A stretch of DNA of 64,000 nt from Nitrincola sp048264025 (GCF_048264025.1 NZ_JBLXDN010000002.1:186001-250000); one strand, 5' to 3'. Positions 1 through 9,184 are shown, counted from the first letter of the stretch. The notes: generated by a model from the letters alone, not told the origin. Numbers and translations are program-made.

Positions 1-1467
1 GCCACCCAGTACGGCTGCAGACGCCGAATAGAGCAGACTGCCGACCATGAAGCCTGGAAACAGACCGACTAACAAGCAGAGTCCAACCAGTATTTCGACG
101 GGTACTTTCATATAACGAGGGGGTTCATGCGGGATCTTGGGCAGATCAACCGGCTCGCCATTGAAAAACACATCGTGGATAAAACGCAACGAGTAAGCCA
201 CCGAGAAGACCGCTGCCAGAGTTGCCAGAACGGGCACCATCCAGGACAAGGAACCCAGGGTGTGCTGCAGCAGTGTCTCTGCAAAGAACATCTCTTTTGA
301 CAAGAAGCCGTTTAATAGCGGCACACCCGCCATCGAAGCCGCGGCCACCATCGCCAGGGTGGCAGTGTAAGGCATGAACTTCCACAAACCGTTAAGACGA
401 CGCATATCTCGCGTGCCGGCCTCATGGTCGATGATCCCCGCCGCCATAAACAAAGAGGCTTTAAAGGTGGCATGGTTGATAATATGAAAAATAGCGGCAA
501 TGGCGGCCAGCTCAGTTCCCATACCCAGCAGCAGGGTAATCAGGCCCAGGTGACTGATGGTTGAGTAAGCCAGCAATCCCTTGAGGTCATGCTTAAATAA
601 CGCCGTGTAGGCCCCCAGTAGCAGCGTCGCCAGTCCGGTGAGGGTGACAATAATGATCCACAGCTCGGTACCCGCCAGCGCGGGATAAAAGCGCGCCATC
701 AAAAAGATACCGGCTTTTACCATTGTCGCTGAGTGTAAGTACGCACTAACGGGAGTGGGGGCTGCCATCGCATGCGGTAACCAGAAATGAAACGGAAACT
801 GAGCTGACTTGGTGAAGGCTCCTAATAGCACCAATATCAGCGCAACCGGATAAGCCGCATGGGCACGAATGATATCGCCGCTTTCAAGGACAGTTTGCAG
901 ATCATAGCTACCGACAATCTTACCAATTAAAATAAGACCGGCTAATAAGGCGAGCCCGCCTGCACCGGTGACCGTCAGTGCCATACGAGCACCCTTGCGT
1001 CCCTCGGTGTTTCCATGCCAGAAACTGATCAGCAGGAATGAACTGATGCTGGTTAGCTCCCAGAACATCCACAACTGAATCAAATTGTTAGACAAGACAA
1101 TCCCCAGCATGGCGGTCATAAACAACATTAAATAGGCATAAAACTGCGCCATGTTGTCCTTGGCTGAGAGGTAGTAACGTGCATAGAGAATTATGAGTAA
1201 GCCGATACCTAAAATAAGCAGGGCAAACAGAAAAGCCAGGCCATCCAAGCGAAAAGAGATATCCATACTCAGTGCTGGAACCCAATTGGCTGTTGCTATC
1301 AGTGTTTCACCTCTAAATACAGCCGGGGCACTAAATAATAGCAGCAACAAGGCCAGCGCTGGCGCTGCAGCCGTTGCAAATGCACACCGGGTTCTGCCAA
1401 AACGCTGAGATAGCAGTGGTGCTAGTACTCCCAAGGCAGGTAGTAAAGGAATCCAGAAAAGACTCAT
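1..1467 (-). CDS. mrpA: Mrp-type Na+(K+)/H+ antiporter subunit A, partial (N-terminal 489 residues)
   Basis: This is the N-terminal part of a multi-spanning membrane protein of the NuoL/MrpA family; the reading frame is open to the left edge. In Mrp antiporters this subunit helps exchange cytoplasmic Na+ or K+ for external protons. Many hydrophobic helices are visible. So are the family's charged membrane residues: Glu137 in FWELTS, Lys221 in FTKSAQFPFHFWLP, and Lys252 after HSATM. The start ATG has an AGGAG about 12 bases upstream. It is probably the first gene of an mrp/pha operon continuing leftwards. NuoL of complex I is the alternative, but the Mrp wording of the WELTS and HSATM segments and a separate start favour MrpA. 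Subunits B-G would lie outside the window. Confidence 0.82.
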   Translation of the reverse strand, partial: MSLFWIPLLPALGVLAPLLSQRFGRTRCAFATAAAPALALLLLLFSAPAVFRGETLIATANWVPALSMDISFRLDGLAFLFALLILGIGLLIILYARYYLSAKDNMAQFYAYLMLFMTAMLGIVLSNNLIQLWMFWELTSISSFLLISFWHGNTEGRKGARMALTVTGAGGLALLAGLILIGKIVGSYDLQTVLESGDIIRAHAAYPVALILVLLGAFTKSAQFPFHFWLPHAMAAPTPVSAYLHSATMVKAGIFLMARFYPALAGTELWIIIVTLTGLATLLLGAYTALFKHDLKGLLAYSTISHLGLITLLLGMGTELAAIAAIFHIINHATFKASLFMAAGIIDHEAGTRDMRRLNGLWKFMPYTATLAMVAAASMAGVPLLNGFLSKEMFFAETLLQHTLGSLSWMVPVLATLAAVFSVAYSLRFIHDVFFNGEPVDLPKIPHEPPRYMKVPVEILVGLCLLVGLFPGFMVGSLLYSASAAVLGG

Positions 1468-1828
1468 AGTGGCAGCATGCTCCTGCAAGATAATAAATAA
1501 CGTGTAATCTGCTCAGCACGACTGTCATGCTTAGACATTTAAAATTAGTCGTGCTGCTAACTAGCTATACGCAGCCGTGGAAGTTTACTGTAAAAATGTG
1601 CGCCTTTACAGCGCTAGGCCTTGCTGATTATCAATACCGACTCAAAATATAAGGATAATCTAATTTAAAGGTGAGTTGAAATAAAACACTGGACGGTCTT
1701 CAGTTGGGCAAGAAAATTTATCAGAGTTCGGTTCAGAAAGCCGAACAAAGGACATATTTTGGTTTATCTTGGTGCTATAGTCTTTTAAATTTACAGACTC
1801 TATTTCAAGCTTATCAAGGAGTAACCCC
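1468..1828. other. Intergenic region with two inverted repeats and a candidate promoter
   Basis: No convincing gene lies in these 361 bases; a minus-strand frame at 1660-1896 runs into the exporter gene and resembles nothing. Two inverted repeats are visible. One has perfect 10-base arms, CAGCACGACT at 1514-1523 and AGTCGTGCTG at 1547-1556. The other has 6-base arms, GTTCGG at 1726-1731 and CCGAAC at 1741-1746. An extended -10 motif, TGCTATAGT, lies at 1773-1781 and could drive the downstream exporter. Either repeat could be an operator for the divergent mrp or exporter genes. That role is inference. Confidence 0.5.
1773..1781 (+). promoter_or_regulatory. Candidate extended -10 promoter for the LysE-family gene
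   Basis: TGCTATAGT fits an extended -10 element (TGn plus TATAGT) about 50 bases upstream of the exporter start. No clear -35 hexamer is found at the usual distance, so support is modest. Confidence 0.35.
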
Positions 1829-2461
1829 ATGCCTGTCGAACTCTGGCTTGCCTTTGTTGCAGCCTCAGCCGTGTTGTTGATCATTCCTGGGCCCACTATT
1901 CTGGCAGTGATTAGTTATTCTATTGCTCATGGGCGACGCGCCAATGTACCTCTGGTGACGGCGGTTGCACTGGGAGACTCCACGGCACTGGCGGTATCAC
2001 TGTTAGGTTTAGGTACATTGCTGGCGACGTCAGCCTTTTGGTTTATGGTGATCAAATGGCTGGGTGGACTCTACTTGCTGTACCTTGGCATTAAACTATT
2101 ACGCAGTGGCTTTGTCGCTGTTGATATGACAGCGCCATCAAAACCCGGATCACGCTGGCGATTGTTTCTGAATACCTATCTGGTAACGGCCTTGAACCCG
2201 AAAGGCATGGTGTTTTTTGTAGCCTTCCTGCCGCAATTTATTCATCCGGGCACCGATCACGTTCAGCAGCTTTGGATTCTGGGCGTCACCTTCGTGGTCA
2301 TGGCTACCCTGAATGCAACCCTTTACGCCGTGTTTGCCGGTTCAGCCCGTCGATTGCTGTCGCGTCCAGGCGCACATCGAGGTTTTAACCTGGTGGGCGG
2401 GTCGTTACTCTCAGCGGCGGGTCTTTGGGCGTTGTTATCCCGGAATCAGGTATCGGGGTAG
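1829..2461 (+). CDS. LysE/RhtB family amino-acid exporter
   Basis: A 210-residue inner-membrane protein of the LysE/RhtB exporter family, which usually exports amino acids such as threonine, homoserine lactone or lysine by proton exchange. It has about six hydrophobic helices. The family signature PGPTIL lies at residues 20-25 and a GGLYLLYLGIK segment around residues 79-89. The length is typical for the family. An AAGGAG lies just before the ATG and fixes the start. The gene stands alone, between the divergent mrp operon and the convergent tRNA gene. The substrate cannot be told from the sequence. Confidence 0.85.
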   Translation: MPVELWLAFVAASAVLLIIPGPTILAVISYSIAHGRRANVPLVTAVALGDSTALAVSLLGLGTLLATSAFWFMVIKWLGGLYLLYLGIKLLRSGFVAVDMTAPSKPGSRWRLFLNTYLVTALNPKGMVFFVAFLPQFIHPGTDHVQQLWILGVTFVVMATLNATLYAVFAGSARRLLSRPGAHRGFNLVGGSLLSAAGLWALLSRNQVSG

Positions 2462-2501
2462 CGATAATGTTCTGATTTATAAGTGACTTGCATGCATGAA
2501 G

Positions 2502-2578
2502 TGGTGGGCCCAGCTGGACTCGAACCAGCGACCAACGGATTATGAGTCCGTTGCTCTAACCAACTGAGCTATAGGCCC
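2502..2578 (-). tRNA. ileX: tRNA-Ile2 with CAU anticodon (lysidine type)
   Basis: A 77-base cloverleaf is readable on the minus strand, with a GGGCCTA/TGGGCCC acceptor stem, a D loop with TTGG, an anticodon loop CTCATAA (anticodon at 2542-2544), a TTCGAGT T-loop and an encoded CCA end. CAU could mean elongator Met, initiator Met or Ile2. The T-arm GCTGGTTCGAGTCCAGC is very close to E. coli ileX, and ileX lies beside rpoD in E. coli too. I therefore call tRNA-Ile2, whose C34 would be changed to lysidine by TilS to read AUA. Elongator Met is the alternative. Confidence 0.8.
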
Positions 2579-2589
2579 TTGAAAAGCGA

Positions 2590-2622
2590 GCGCCAATGAT
2601 ACAGAGAAGTATGCATTGGCGC
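2590..2622 (-). terminator. Probable rho-independent terminator of the rpsU-yqeY-dnaG-rpoD operon
   Basis: Twenty bases past the rpoD stop, arms GCGCCAATG (2590-2598) and CATTGGCGC (2614-2622) pair perfectly. Inside them ATAC pairs with GTAT after a one-base bulge, leaving a six-base loop. The minus strand then reads CTCGCTTTTC, a weak U-tract. It separates rpoD from the tRNA gene. Confidence 0.7.
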
Positions 2623-2642
2623 AATATGTTGAACGCGTTGAG

Positions 2643-4487
2643 TTATTCGTCGAGGAAGCCGCGCAGGTGATCGGAGCGGCTGGGGTGACGCAGTTTGCGC
2701 AGAGCCTTGGCTTCGATCTGACGGATACGTTCACGAGTGACATCAAACTGTTTGCCAACCTCTTCCAGCGTGTGGTCGGTATTCATGTCGATACCGAAAC
2801 GCATTCTGAGTACTTTGGCTTCACGAGCGGTGAGTCCCGACAGTACGCTGCGTGTGGCTTCACGCAGGCCCTCTCCTGTGGCGGTGTCCACCGGCGAGGC
2901 CATGATGATGTCTTCAATGAAGTCGCCCAGGCTGGAATCTTCATCGTCACCGATGGGGGTTTCCATTGAGATCGGCTCTTTCGCAATTTTGAGTACCTTG
3001 CGAATTTTGTCTTCCGGCATTTCCATTTTTTCAGCCAGTTCTTCAGGGGTGGGTTCGCGACCCATTTCCTGCAGCATCTGACGGGAAATACGGTTGAGCT
3101 TATTGATTGTCTCGATCATATGTACCGGGATACGAATGGTACGGGCCTGATCGGCAATCGAGCGCGTGATCGCCTGACGTATCCACCAGGTGGCATAAGT
3201 TGAGAACTTGTAGCCACGGCGGTATTCGAATTTGTCTACCGCTTTCATCAAGCCGATGTTGCCTTCCTGGATCAAATCCAGGAACTGCAGGCCGCGGTTG
3301 GTGTATTTCTTGGCGATAGAGATAACCAGACGCAGGTTGGCTTCAACCATCTCTTTCTTGGCGCGACGGGCGCGGGCTTCACCAATCGACAGGCGGCGGT
3401 TTACATCTTTGATTTCAGCCAGGCTGATGCCGACATCATTTTCAATATTGATCAGGCGACGCTGGGCGCGTTTCAAGTCATCCAGGCTCTGTTCAATTTT
3501 ACTGGCCCAGCTTTGTTTGCCGCTGGCCAGTTTGTCGAACCACTCTGGATTGGTTTCATTACCAGGAAAGCCGCTGATGAAATCTTTGCGTGACATGCCG
3601 GCGCGCTGGGTGCAGATACGCATGATGGTGCGTTCCTGTGCACGAACCTTCTCGATGAACGCACGAATACGGCTGACCAGCATTTCATAGAAGCGTGGTG
3701 ACAGTTTGATTGGTGAAAATGCAATACTGAGCTCTTCCAGAGCCAGCTTGGCTTCCGGGCTGTCTTTGCCCTTATCACTCAGAACCAGCAGGTAGGCGTC
3801 CAGCTTGTCACGAATCAGACCAAAACGCTGACGAGCTTCTTCCGGATCTGGACCGCGATCCTTTTCCTCGTCTGCACTGTCATCGGTGCTGTCATCGTCA
3901 TCGTCGTCATCATCGGAATCCGCATCATCTTCATCGATTTCATCGACTTCGACTTCCTCTTCTGGAATCGGTGCGTCAGGATCGATATAACCGCTGAAAA
4001 TATCACTGAGGCGACCTTCTTCCTGCAGGGTGGCATCGTAGGCCAAAAGAATGGCTTCGACACTGCCTGGAAAATGTGCCAGCGCCATCATGACTTCGCG
4101 AATGCCTTCTTCTATGCGCTTGGCAATCTCGATCTCGCCTTCACGAGTCAGCAGCTCTACAGTGCCCATTTCACGCATATACATACGTACTGGGTCGGTG
4201 GTACGACCGGCGTCGGATTCAACCGCGGCAAGTGCGGCAACGGCTTCCTCGTCGGCTTCTTCTGCCGAATCACCTTCAGTCATCAGAAGGGTTTCTGCAT
4301 CGGGCGCTTCTTCAGATACGCTGATGCCCATGTCGTTAATCATGCGGATGATATCTTCGACCTGATCTGGGTCGGCAATATCTTCTGGCAGGTGGTCGTT
4401 TACCTCTGCATAGGTAAGATAACCCTGTTCCTTGCCTCGTGCGATGAGTTCTTTCAGACGAGACTGCTGTTGGGAAGTATCTGACAT
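2643..4487 (-). CDS. rpoD: RNA polymerase primary sigma factor RpoD (sigma-70)
   Basis: The 614-residue housekeeping sigma factor directs RNA polymerase to -10/-35 promoters. Visible parts in order are region 1.1 (residues 1 to about 80), region 1.2 starting at TDPVRMYMREMG near residue 95, and a non-conserved region with a long Asp/Glu run near residues 185-215. Region 2 (VEANLRLVISIAKKY, then FSTYATWWIRQAI), region 3, and region 4 with TRERIRQIEAKALRKLR complete it. The C-terminus ends in the usual HLRGFLDE-type tail. It is the last gene of the macromolecular synthesis operon and follows dnaG by 161 bases. That gap could hold a separate rpoD promoter, but no clear hexamers were identified. 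Confidence 0.99.
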   Translation of the reverse strand: MSDTSQQQSRLKELIARGKEQGYLTYAEVNDHLPEDIADPDQVEDIIRMINDMGISVSEEAPDAETLLMTEGDSAEEADEEAVAALAAVESDAGRTTDPVRMYMREMGTVELLTREGEIEIAKRIEEGIREVMMALAHFPGSVEAILLAYDATLQEEGRLSDIFSGYIDPDAPIPEEEVEVDEIDEDDADSDDDDDDDDSTDDSADEEKDRGPDPEEARQRFGLIRDKLDAYLLVLSDKGKDSPEAKLALEELSIAFSPIKLSPRFYEMLVSRIRAFIEKVRAQERTIMRICTQRAGMSRKDFISGFPGNETNPEWFDKLASGKQSWASKIEQSLDDLKRAQRRLINIENDVGISLAEIKDVNRRLSIGEARARRAKKEMVEANLRLVISIAKKYTNRGLQFLDLIQEGNIGLMKAVDKFEYRRGYKFSTYATWWIRQAITRSIADQARTIRIPVHMIETINKLNRISRQMLQEMGREPTPEELAEKMEMPEDKIRKVLKIAKEPISMETPIGDDEDSSLGDFIEDIIMASPVDTATGEGLREATRSVLSGLTAREAKVLRMRFGIDMNTDHTLEEVGKQFDVTRERIRQIEAKALRKLRHPSRSDHLRGFLDE

Positions 4488-4648
4488 AGAGCCCCTGCGA
4501 TGAATGCTGATGTGAATAATAGGTGAAAAAAGAAGCGCAACATTATAGCTGTTTCAGACCTTGCTGAATAGATTTAGCGCCGTAATTCGTAATCTACTGT
4601 ATAAAAGTAGAGCATTAACGGGTATTTGCCAAACCTGTTCCGGTGTTT

Positions 4649-6517
4649 TTAACGTCCGGATAGTAGAAGTTGCTGCAATAAATTTTTTTCCTCCTGAGTT
4701 AATGGGGACTGACGTTGTTTTTTCAAGAGGCGGTCGAGTTGATTTTCTGTGTTGCGACTCAGCAGGCGCTCTAGAGCACCATTTAATTCAGCCAGTGGGT
4801 CAGCTGTTTTAGGCACGGGTTCCAGGTGAGATATTTCGTTCAGTATCATTAGGTAAGCGGCGCGTTGTGTGTCGTGTTGCCAGTCTACCAGCAGGGTGCC
4901 AAGTGAGTTATCTGGGTGCTGGCGCAGGTAGGTGATCAGTTCTATCAAAAGATCAATATTAGATTCCTGCAGGTTGCCTAAAGCTTCCGGATCTTTAAGT
5001 TCGCGGGCCAATGCTGGGCGGTGCAATAGGATAGAGATAATCCGGTTCACCAGGCTGACTGTACGGCTGCGGACGGCTGGGCGTTGGGTTTGTATTGGGG
5101 AGGAGGAGGCTTCGCCACTATCGGGTAGGCTCAATTCCGGGTAGTCGCCATATTCCTGATCGGGGTGATAGCTGCCTTCCTGGGTGTCTGGTGTAGCGGG
5201 TTGGCTAATTTTGTGCAGGTTGACCAGGCTCGCCAGTTGTTCGGCACTTAGGCCGGTGATTTCACTGACGCGGTCCAGCATCATCTGTTGCAATAGGCCG
5301 GGCTGCATGCTGCGAATGGGTGGCAGTGCCGCCGAGGCGAGGCGGGCACGGTCATCCATGCTGTCCAGGTTGAAGCCTTCGGATAAATTATTGAAAAAAA
5401 ATGTACTCAAGGGGGTGGCATTGAGGATGCGTTGCTCAAAGGCGCTTTGGCCTTCCTGGCGAATCAGGCTGTCCGGGTCTTCGCCTTCAGGCAGAAACAG
5501 GAAGCGCACGGATTTGCCATCCTGCAGTGCTGGCAGGGCGATATCCAGAGCGCGCAGGGCAGCTTTGCGGCCGGCCTGGTCGCCGTCGAAACAGAAAATA
5601 AGCTCCGGCACCAATTTGAACAGGCGGATAAGGTGTTGTTCGGTTGTGGCGGTGCCGAGTGTGGCGACAGCCCAGGTGATGCCGTTTTGTGCCAGGCCAA
5701 CCACGTCCATATAGCCCTCAACAATCAGTAGTCTGTTGAGTTGGCGATTGCTTTGACGGGCTTCGTAAAGGCCATAGAGTTCACGGCTTTTGTGAAAGGT
5801 GTCGGTTTCGGGTGAGTTGAGGTATTTGGGCTTATCGTCCCCCAGTACCCGCCCACCGAAGGCAATCACGCGGCCGCGCATATCCCGAATCGGGAACATG
5901 ATGCGATCACGGAAGCGGTCATAGTGGCGGTTTTTTTCTTCGTTATGGATCACCATGCCGGCTTTTTCCAGCAGGTTGATGGAGTCTTTCTGATCACTAA
6001 AATGTTGTATCAGGTTGTCCCATCCAGGGGGTGCGTAGCCAATTTGGAATTGTGAGGCAATCTGACCGGAGAGTCCGCGCTGCTGCAGGTACTGAATGGC
6101 TATATCGCGAGTGGTGGCGCTACGCAGTTGTTCGCGATAAAACTGGCTGGCCTGATCGAGCAGTGAGATCTGTTGTTTGACCTGATGATCACGTTCAATT
6201 TGTTGTGGATTTTGCTCTTCACGCGGGATATCGACACCGGCGAGGCGGGCGAGTTCTTCAACAGCTTCTGGAAAAGAAAGGCGTTCATATTCCATTAAAA
6301 AGCCGAGTGCATTGCCACCGGCGCCACAACCAAAGCAATAGTAGAATTGCTTGTCAGGACTAACGGTAAAGGATGGAGAGTTTTCTTTATGAAAAGGGCA
6401 GAGGCCTGAGTAATTTTTACCGCTGCGGCGCAATTTTACGCGGCTTTCCACTACGTCGGTAATATTGATGCGGGCCAGCAAGTCATCAATAAAGTATTGC
6501 GGTATTCGCCCTGCCAT
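4649..6517 (-). CDS. dnaG: DNA primase DnaG
   Basis: This 622-residue primase makes RNA primers for the replication fork. It has an N-terminal CHC2-type zinc-binding domain (CPFHKE followed by YYCFGCG, about residues 40-65). A catalytic core follows, with a TOPRIM domain (LLIVEGYMDV, then FCFDGDQAGRKAA). The C-terminal helical region binds the DnaB helicase. A low-complexity Gln/Ser/Pro-rich linker lies around residues 430-480. CGGAG before the ATG supports the start. It sits between yqeY and rpoD, the conserved gammaproteobacterial order apart from the interposed yqeY. The helicase-loader-like pair at 47.4-49.1 kb would act on the same replisome. Confidence 0.99.
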   Translation of the reverse strand: MAGRIPQYFIDDLLARINITDVVESRVKLRRSGKNYSGLCPFHKENSPSFTVSPDKQFYYCFGCGAGGNALGFLMEYERLSFPEAVEELARLAGVDIPREEQNPQQIERDHQVKQQISLLDQASQFYREQLRSATTRDIAIQYLQQRGLSGQIASQFQIGYAPPGWDNLIQHFSDQKDSINLLEKAGMVIHNEEKNRHYDRFRDRIMFPIRDMRGRVIAFGGRVLGDDKPKYLNSPETDTFHKSRELYGLYEARQSNRQLNRLLIVEGYMDVVGLAQNGITWAVATLGTATTEQHLIRLFKLVPELIFCFDGDQAGRKAALRALDIALPALQDGKSVRFLFLPEGEDPDSLIRQEGQSAFEQRILNATPLSTFFFNNLSEGFNLDSMDDRARLASAALPPIRSMQPGLLQQMMLDRVSEITGLSAEQLASLVNLHKISQPATPDTQEGSYHPDQEYGDYPELSLPDSGEASSSPIQTQRPAVRSRTVSLVNRIISILLHRPALARELKDPEALGNLQESNIDLLIELITYLRQHPDNSLGTLLVDWQHDTQRAAYLMILNEISHLEPVPKTADPLAELNGALERLLSRNTENQLDRLLKKQRQSPLTQEEKNLLQQLLLSGR

Positions 6518-6554
6518 AATTACTCCGCTGTAATGTCCAGCGAAATTGCTGGTG

Positions 6555-6998
6555 TCAGAACCGGGCTTTCACTCGGGTTGAGACCTGACCCATATCGGCG
6601 CGCCCTTGAACCCTGGGCTTGACTAGTGCCATAACCTGTCCCATCTGCTGCATGCTGGATGCACCTGTGGCGTTAATGGCATCATCAATAATATGTTCTA
6701 TGTCACTATCACTGAGAGGTTGCGGCAAGAAAGTTTTAATCACCTCCAACTCTTGCTGCTCCTTGTCTGCCAGTTCCGGACGCTCAGCCGCTAGATACTG
6801 GGCAATCGAATCGCGACGCTGTTTGGCCATTTTATCTAATGAGGCCAGTACGCGTGCATCATCCAGTTCAATGCGTTCATCTACCTCAATGCGATTGAGA
6901 TCAGACAGGATCAGACGGATAGTGCCGAGTCGCACTTTATCCCTGGCACGCATGGCGGCCTTCATCTGCTCTGTGATGTGGTGCTTCAGATCAGACAT
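6555..6998 (-). CDS. yqeY: GatB/YqeY domain protein
   Basis: A 147-residue protein of the YqeY family, related to the tail domain of the GatB amidotransferase subunit that contacts tRNA. Its own role is not established. Family features are an N-terminal helical segment (RDKVRLGTIRLILSDL) and a C-terminal part containing QMGQVMALVKPRVQGRADMG. I chose ATG 6998 (MSDLKHH) because AGGA lies just upstream; an in-frame ATG 24 bases earlier lacks a good site. It lies between rpsU and dnaG, as in Pseudomonas, 37 bases before dnaG, and is surely co-transcribed. Confidence 0.93.
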   Translation of the reverse strand: MSDLKHHITEQMKAAMRARDKVRLGTIRLILSDLNRIEVDERIELDDARVLASLDKMAKQRRDSIAQYLAAERPELADKEQQELEVIKTFLPQPLSDSDIEHIIDDAINATGASSMQQMGQVMALVKPRVQGRADMGQVSTRVKARF

Positions 6999-7078
6999 CT
7001 TGAGTCCTGTTGTTATGAACACCTGTTGGGTTCGATTACAAGTCGGTTATTACGTTATAAAAAAGGTGTAACGCTTAA

Positions 7079-7294
7079 TCAGTACAGGCGAACGCGACGT
7101 GCGGTTTCACGAGATACTTTTTTTGCATGACGCTTAACAGCTGCAGCGGCTTTACGTTTGCGCACTGTAGTTGGTTTTTCGTAATGTTCGCGACGACGAA
7201 CTTCAGCCAGAACACCGGCTTTTTCACAAGAACGCTTGAAGCGACGCAGAGCAACGTCAAACGGCTCGTTATCTTTAACTTTTACTGCTGGCAT
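7079..7294 (-). CDS. rpsU: 30S ribosomal protein S21
   Basis: A 71-residue, strongly basic protein matching S21 across its length (MPAVKVKDNEPFDVALRRFKR start, RKRKAAAAVKRHAKK tail). S21 joins the 30S subunit platform and helps base pairing with the Shine-Dalgarno region. An AAGGAG lies upstream of the ATG. It is the first gene of the rpsU-yqeY-dnaG-rpoD operon, which couples translation, replication and transcription functions. The 239 bases up to tsaD must hold divergent promoters for both genes, but I could not pick convincing -10/-35 pairs. Confidence 0.98.
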   Translation of the reverse strand: MPAVKVKDNEPFDVALRRFKRSCEKAGVLAEVRRREHYEKPTTVRKRKAAAAVKRHAKKVSRETARRVRLY

Positions 7295-7533
7295 GAATGC
7301 TCCTTCAGTAGATTAGGGTTAGGTTAATTCTTGATCAGTAAGTTCATCCAGAGTATTTGCGCTAAACAAACGGAATTTGGGCGAGTTTGTGATCAAGGTG
7401 CAAAATTTTACTGGTAGCGAGGGGCGAAGTAAAGTGATATGGGGGTGAAATTCAATAGAGTTTTGGTGATAATGCAGCCTTTCTTCTTTCGGCAGGCTGA
7501 GAATGCCTGTTTTACTCTGAGTGAGCGACAAAC

Positions 7534-8562
7534 ATGCGTGTGCTGGGTATTGAAACATCCTGTGATGAAACCGGTGTGGCGGTCTATGACAGCGAACAGG
7601 GATTGCTGGGTGATGCCCTGTACAGTCAAGTGGAAATGCATACCGAGTATGGGGGTGTTGTACCTGAATTAGCGTCCCGTGATCATGTCCGCAAACTCAT
7701 ACCGCTGATTCGTGAAGTAATGGTCGAGTCTAAGCTGGTGCTGGCGGATCTGGATGCTGTTGCCTATACCGCGGGTCCCGGTTTAATCGGGGCGCTGATG
7801 GTAGGTGCCTCGACAGGGCGAGCTCTGGCGCTAGGGTTAGGTATACCGGCCATCGGTGTCCATCATATGGAAGGGCACTTGCTGGCGCCCATGTTGGAGG
7901 AATCACCGCCATCTTTCCCGTTTGTGGCGTTGCTGGTATCCGGTGGCCATACGCAACTGGTTCAGGTGGATGGCATAGGTGAGTACAAGCTACTGGGTGA
8001 ATCCCTTGATGATGCCGCCGGAGAGGCGTTTGACAAGGCGGCGAAAATGCTTGGTCTGGAGTATCCTGGAGGCCCACTGATTGCCAAACTGGCAGAGCAG
8101 GGTGATCGGACACGTTTCAGATTTCCGCGGCCGATGACGGATCGCCCCGGGCTGGACTTTAGTTTTTCGGGATTGAAGACCTTTACCCTGAACACCGCCC
8201 AGTCCTGTCGTGATGCAGAGGGTGTCATAGATCCACAAACCATGGCCGATATTGCGGCGGCTTTTGAAGAGGCCGTGGTGGATACGCTGGCAATAAAATG
8301 CCGCCGGGCATTGCGTGAAACCGGTCTGAAGCAGTTGATTATCGCCGGCGGGGTGAGCGCCAATCGGCGTTTGCGTGAAAAGTTGGCCGACACTGTCTCG
8401 GCGGAAAAAGCCAGTTTGTACTATGCCCGCCCAAGGTTTTGCACCGATAATGGCGCTATGATTGCGTATGCGGGTTGTCAGCGTTTAATGGCAGGGCAGC
8501 AGAGTGATCTTACCATAATAGCTAAACCGCGTTGGCCGATGGATAGTTTACCGCCGTTGTGA
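7534..8562 (+). CDS. tsaD: tRNA N6-threonylcarbamoyladenosine transferase subunit TsaD
   Basis: A 342-residue Kae1/Qri7/TsaD (Gcp) protein. With TsaB and TsaE it transfers threonylcarbamoyl to A37 of ANN-decoding tRNAs. Visible are the N-terminal GIETSCDETG, the metal-binding His111-Met-Glu-Gly-His115, and the nucleotide-binding SGGHTQLV near residues 136-143. GEAFDKAAKMLGL and the C-terminal FCTDNGAMIAYAG complete the family pattern. Length is normal. It is divergent from rpsU, the standard arrangement in gammaproteobacteria. The tRNA-Ile2 gene nearby encodes a tRNA of the class this enzyme modifies. Confidence 0.98.
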   Translation: MRVLGIETSCDETGVAVYDSEQGLLGDALYSQVEMHTEYGGVVPELASRDHVRKLIPLIREVMVESKLVLADLDAVAYTAGPGLIGALMVGASTGRALALGLGIPAIGVHHMEGHLLAPMLEESPPSFPFVALLVSGGHTQLVQVDGIGEYKLLGESLDDAAGEAFDKAAKMLGLEYPGGPLIAKLAEQGDRTRFRFPRPMTDRPGLDFSFSGLKTFTLNTAQSCRDAEGVIDPQTMADIAAAFEEAVVDTLAIKCRRALRETGLKQLIIAGGVSANRRLREKLADTVSAEKASLYYARPRFCTDNGAMIAYAGCQRLMAGQQSDLTIIAKPRWPMDSLPPL

Positions 8563-8567
8563 ATTGG

Positions 8568-9155
8568 CTAAAAACGATCTTCCTGGCCCTTAAAAAGTCG
8601 TACCAGGTTTAAGCGATGACGAGCGATCAGTAATAAAGAAATCAGGGACATGGGGCTGAGTAGCTGCGGAGCTAGCAATAAGGCCAGTAGCGGGGTTATC
8701 AGAGCCATCATCACTGAGGCTAGAGAGGCAATACGGGTGACGCTGGCAACCAGTAACCAGCTTAGTAACTGAGCCAGCATCAGTGGCCAGCTGAGTACCA
8801 GGCTGCAACCGAGAAAAGTGGCAATACCCTTACCGCCTCGGTAGGCCCCTAGCAAGGGAAATAGATGGCCGAGCACGGCGGCCAGGGCGCAAAGTCCGAT
8901 GATGCCGGGTGATTGCTGAGTGATGACGGCCAGATAGACGGCCAGAGCGCCTTTGCTGGAATCACCCAGCAGTGTTAGCACCGCAGCAACCCGGTTGCCG
9001 ATTCTGAGTACGTTGGTGGCGCCTGGGTTACCGGAGCCTTGTTGACGGGGGTCAGCGATCCCCATAGAGTTGCACACCAGTAACGCAGTCGGCACAGAAC
9101 CCAATAGATAGGCAAGGCTGATCAGGGCAGGTTCTAATAAACTGTCGGTTAGCAT
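8568..9155 (-). CDS. plsY: Acyl-phosphate:glycerol-3-phosphate acyltransferase PlsY
   Basis: This 195-residue inner-membrane enzyme transfers an acyl group from acyl-phosphate to glycerol-3-phosphate, the first step of phospholipid synthesis. It is strongly hydrophobic, with about five helices and the three conserved motifs: GSGNPGATNVLR, the HLFPLLGAYRGGKGIAT loop, and an RHRLNLVRL segment near the C-terminus. It ends only five bases from the convergent tsaD stop and is divergent from folB, with 29 bases between the two starts. This tsaD-plsY-folB neighbourhood is common in related bacteria. Confidence 0.96.
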   Translation of the reverse strand: MLTDSLLEPALISLAYLLGSVPTALLVCNSMGIADPRQQGSGNPGATNVLRIGNRVAAVLTLLGDSSKGALAVYLAVITQQSPGIIGLCALAAVLGHLFPLLGAYRGGKGIATFLGCSLVLSWPLMLAQLLSWLLVASVTRIASLASVMMALITPLLALLLAPQLLSPMSLISLLLIARHRLNLVRLFKGQEDRF

Positions 9156-9184
9156 GGCTGGCTCACAGTTTTCAGGGGTAAGTA

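Noticed and set aside
1660..1896. 78-residue minus-strand frame before the LysE-type gene
   Set aside because: It overlaps the start of the exporter gene, has no ribosome site or recognisable family.
2502..2578. Elongator tRNA-Met
   Set aside because: The CAU anticodon allows it, but the T-arm and its position beside rpoD match ileX better; tRNA-Ile2 is preferred without excluding Met.
4074..4484. 136-residue plus-strand frame opposite rpoD
   Set aside because: It is fully antisense to the conserved sigma-70 gene, without motifs.
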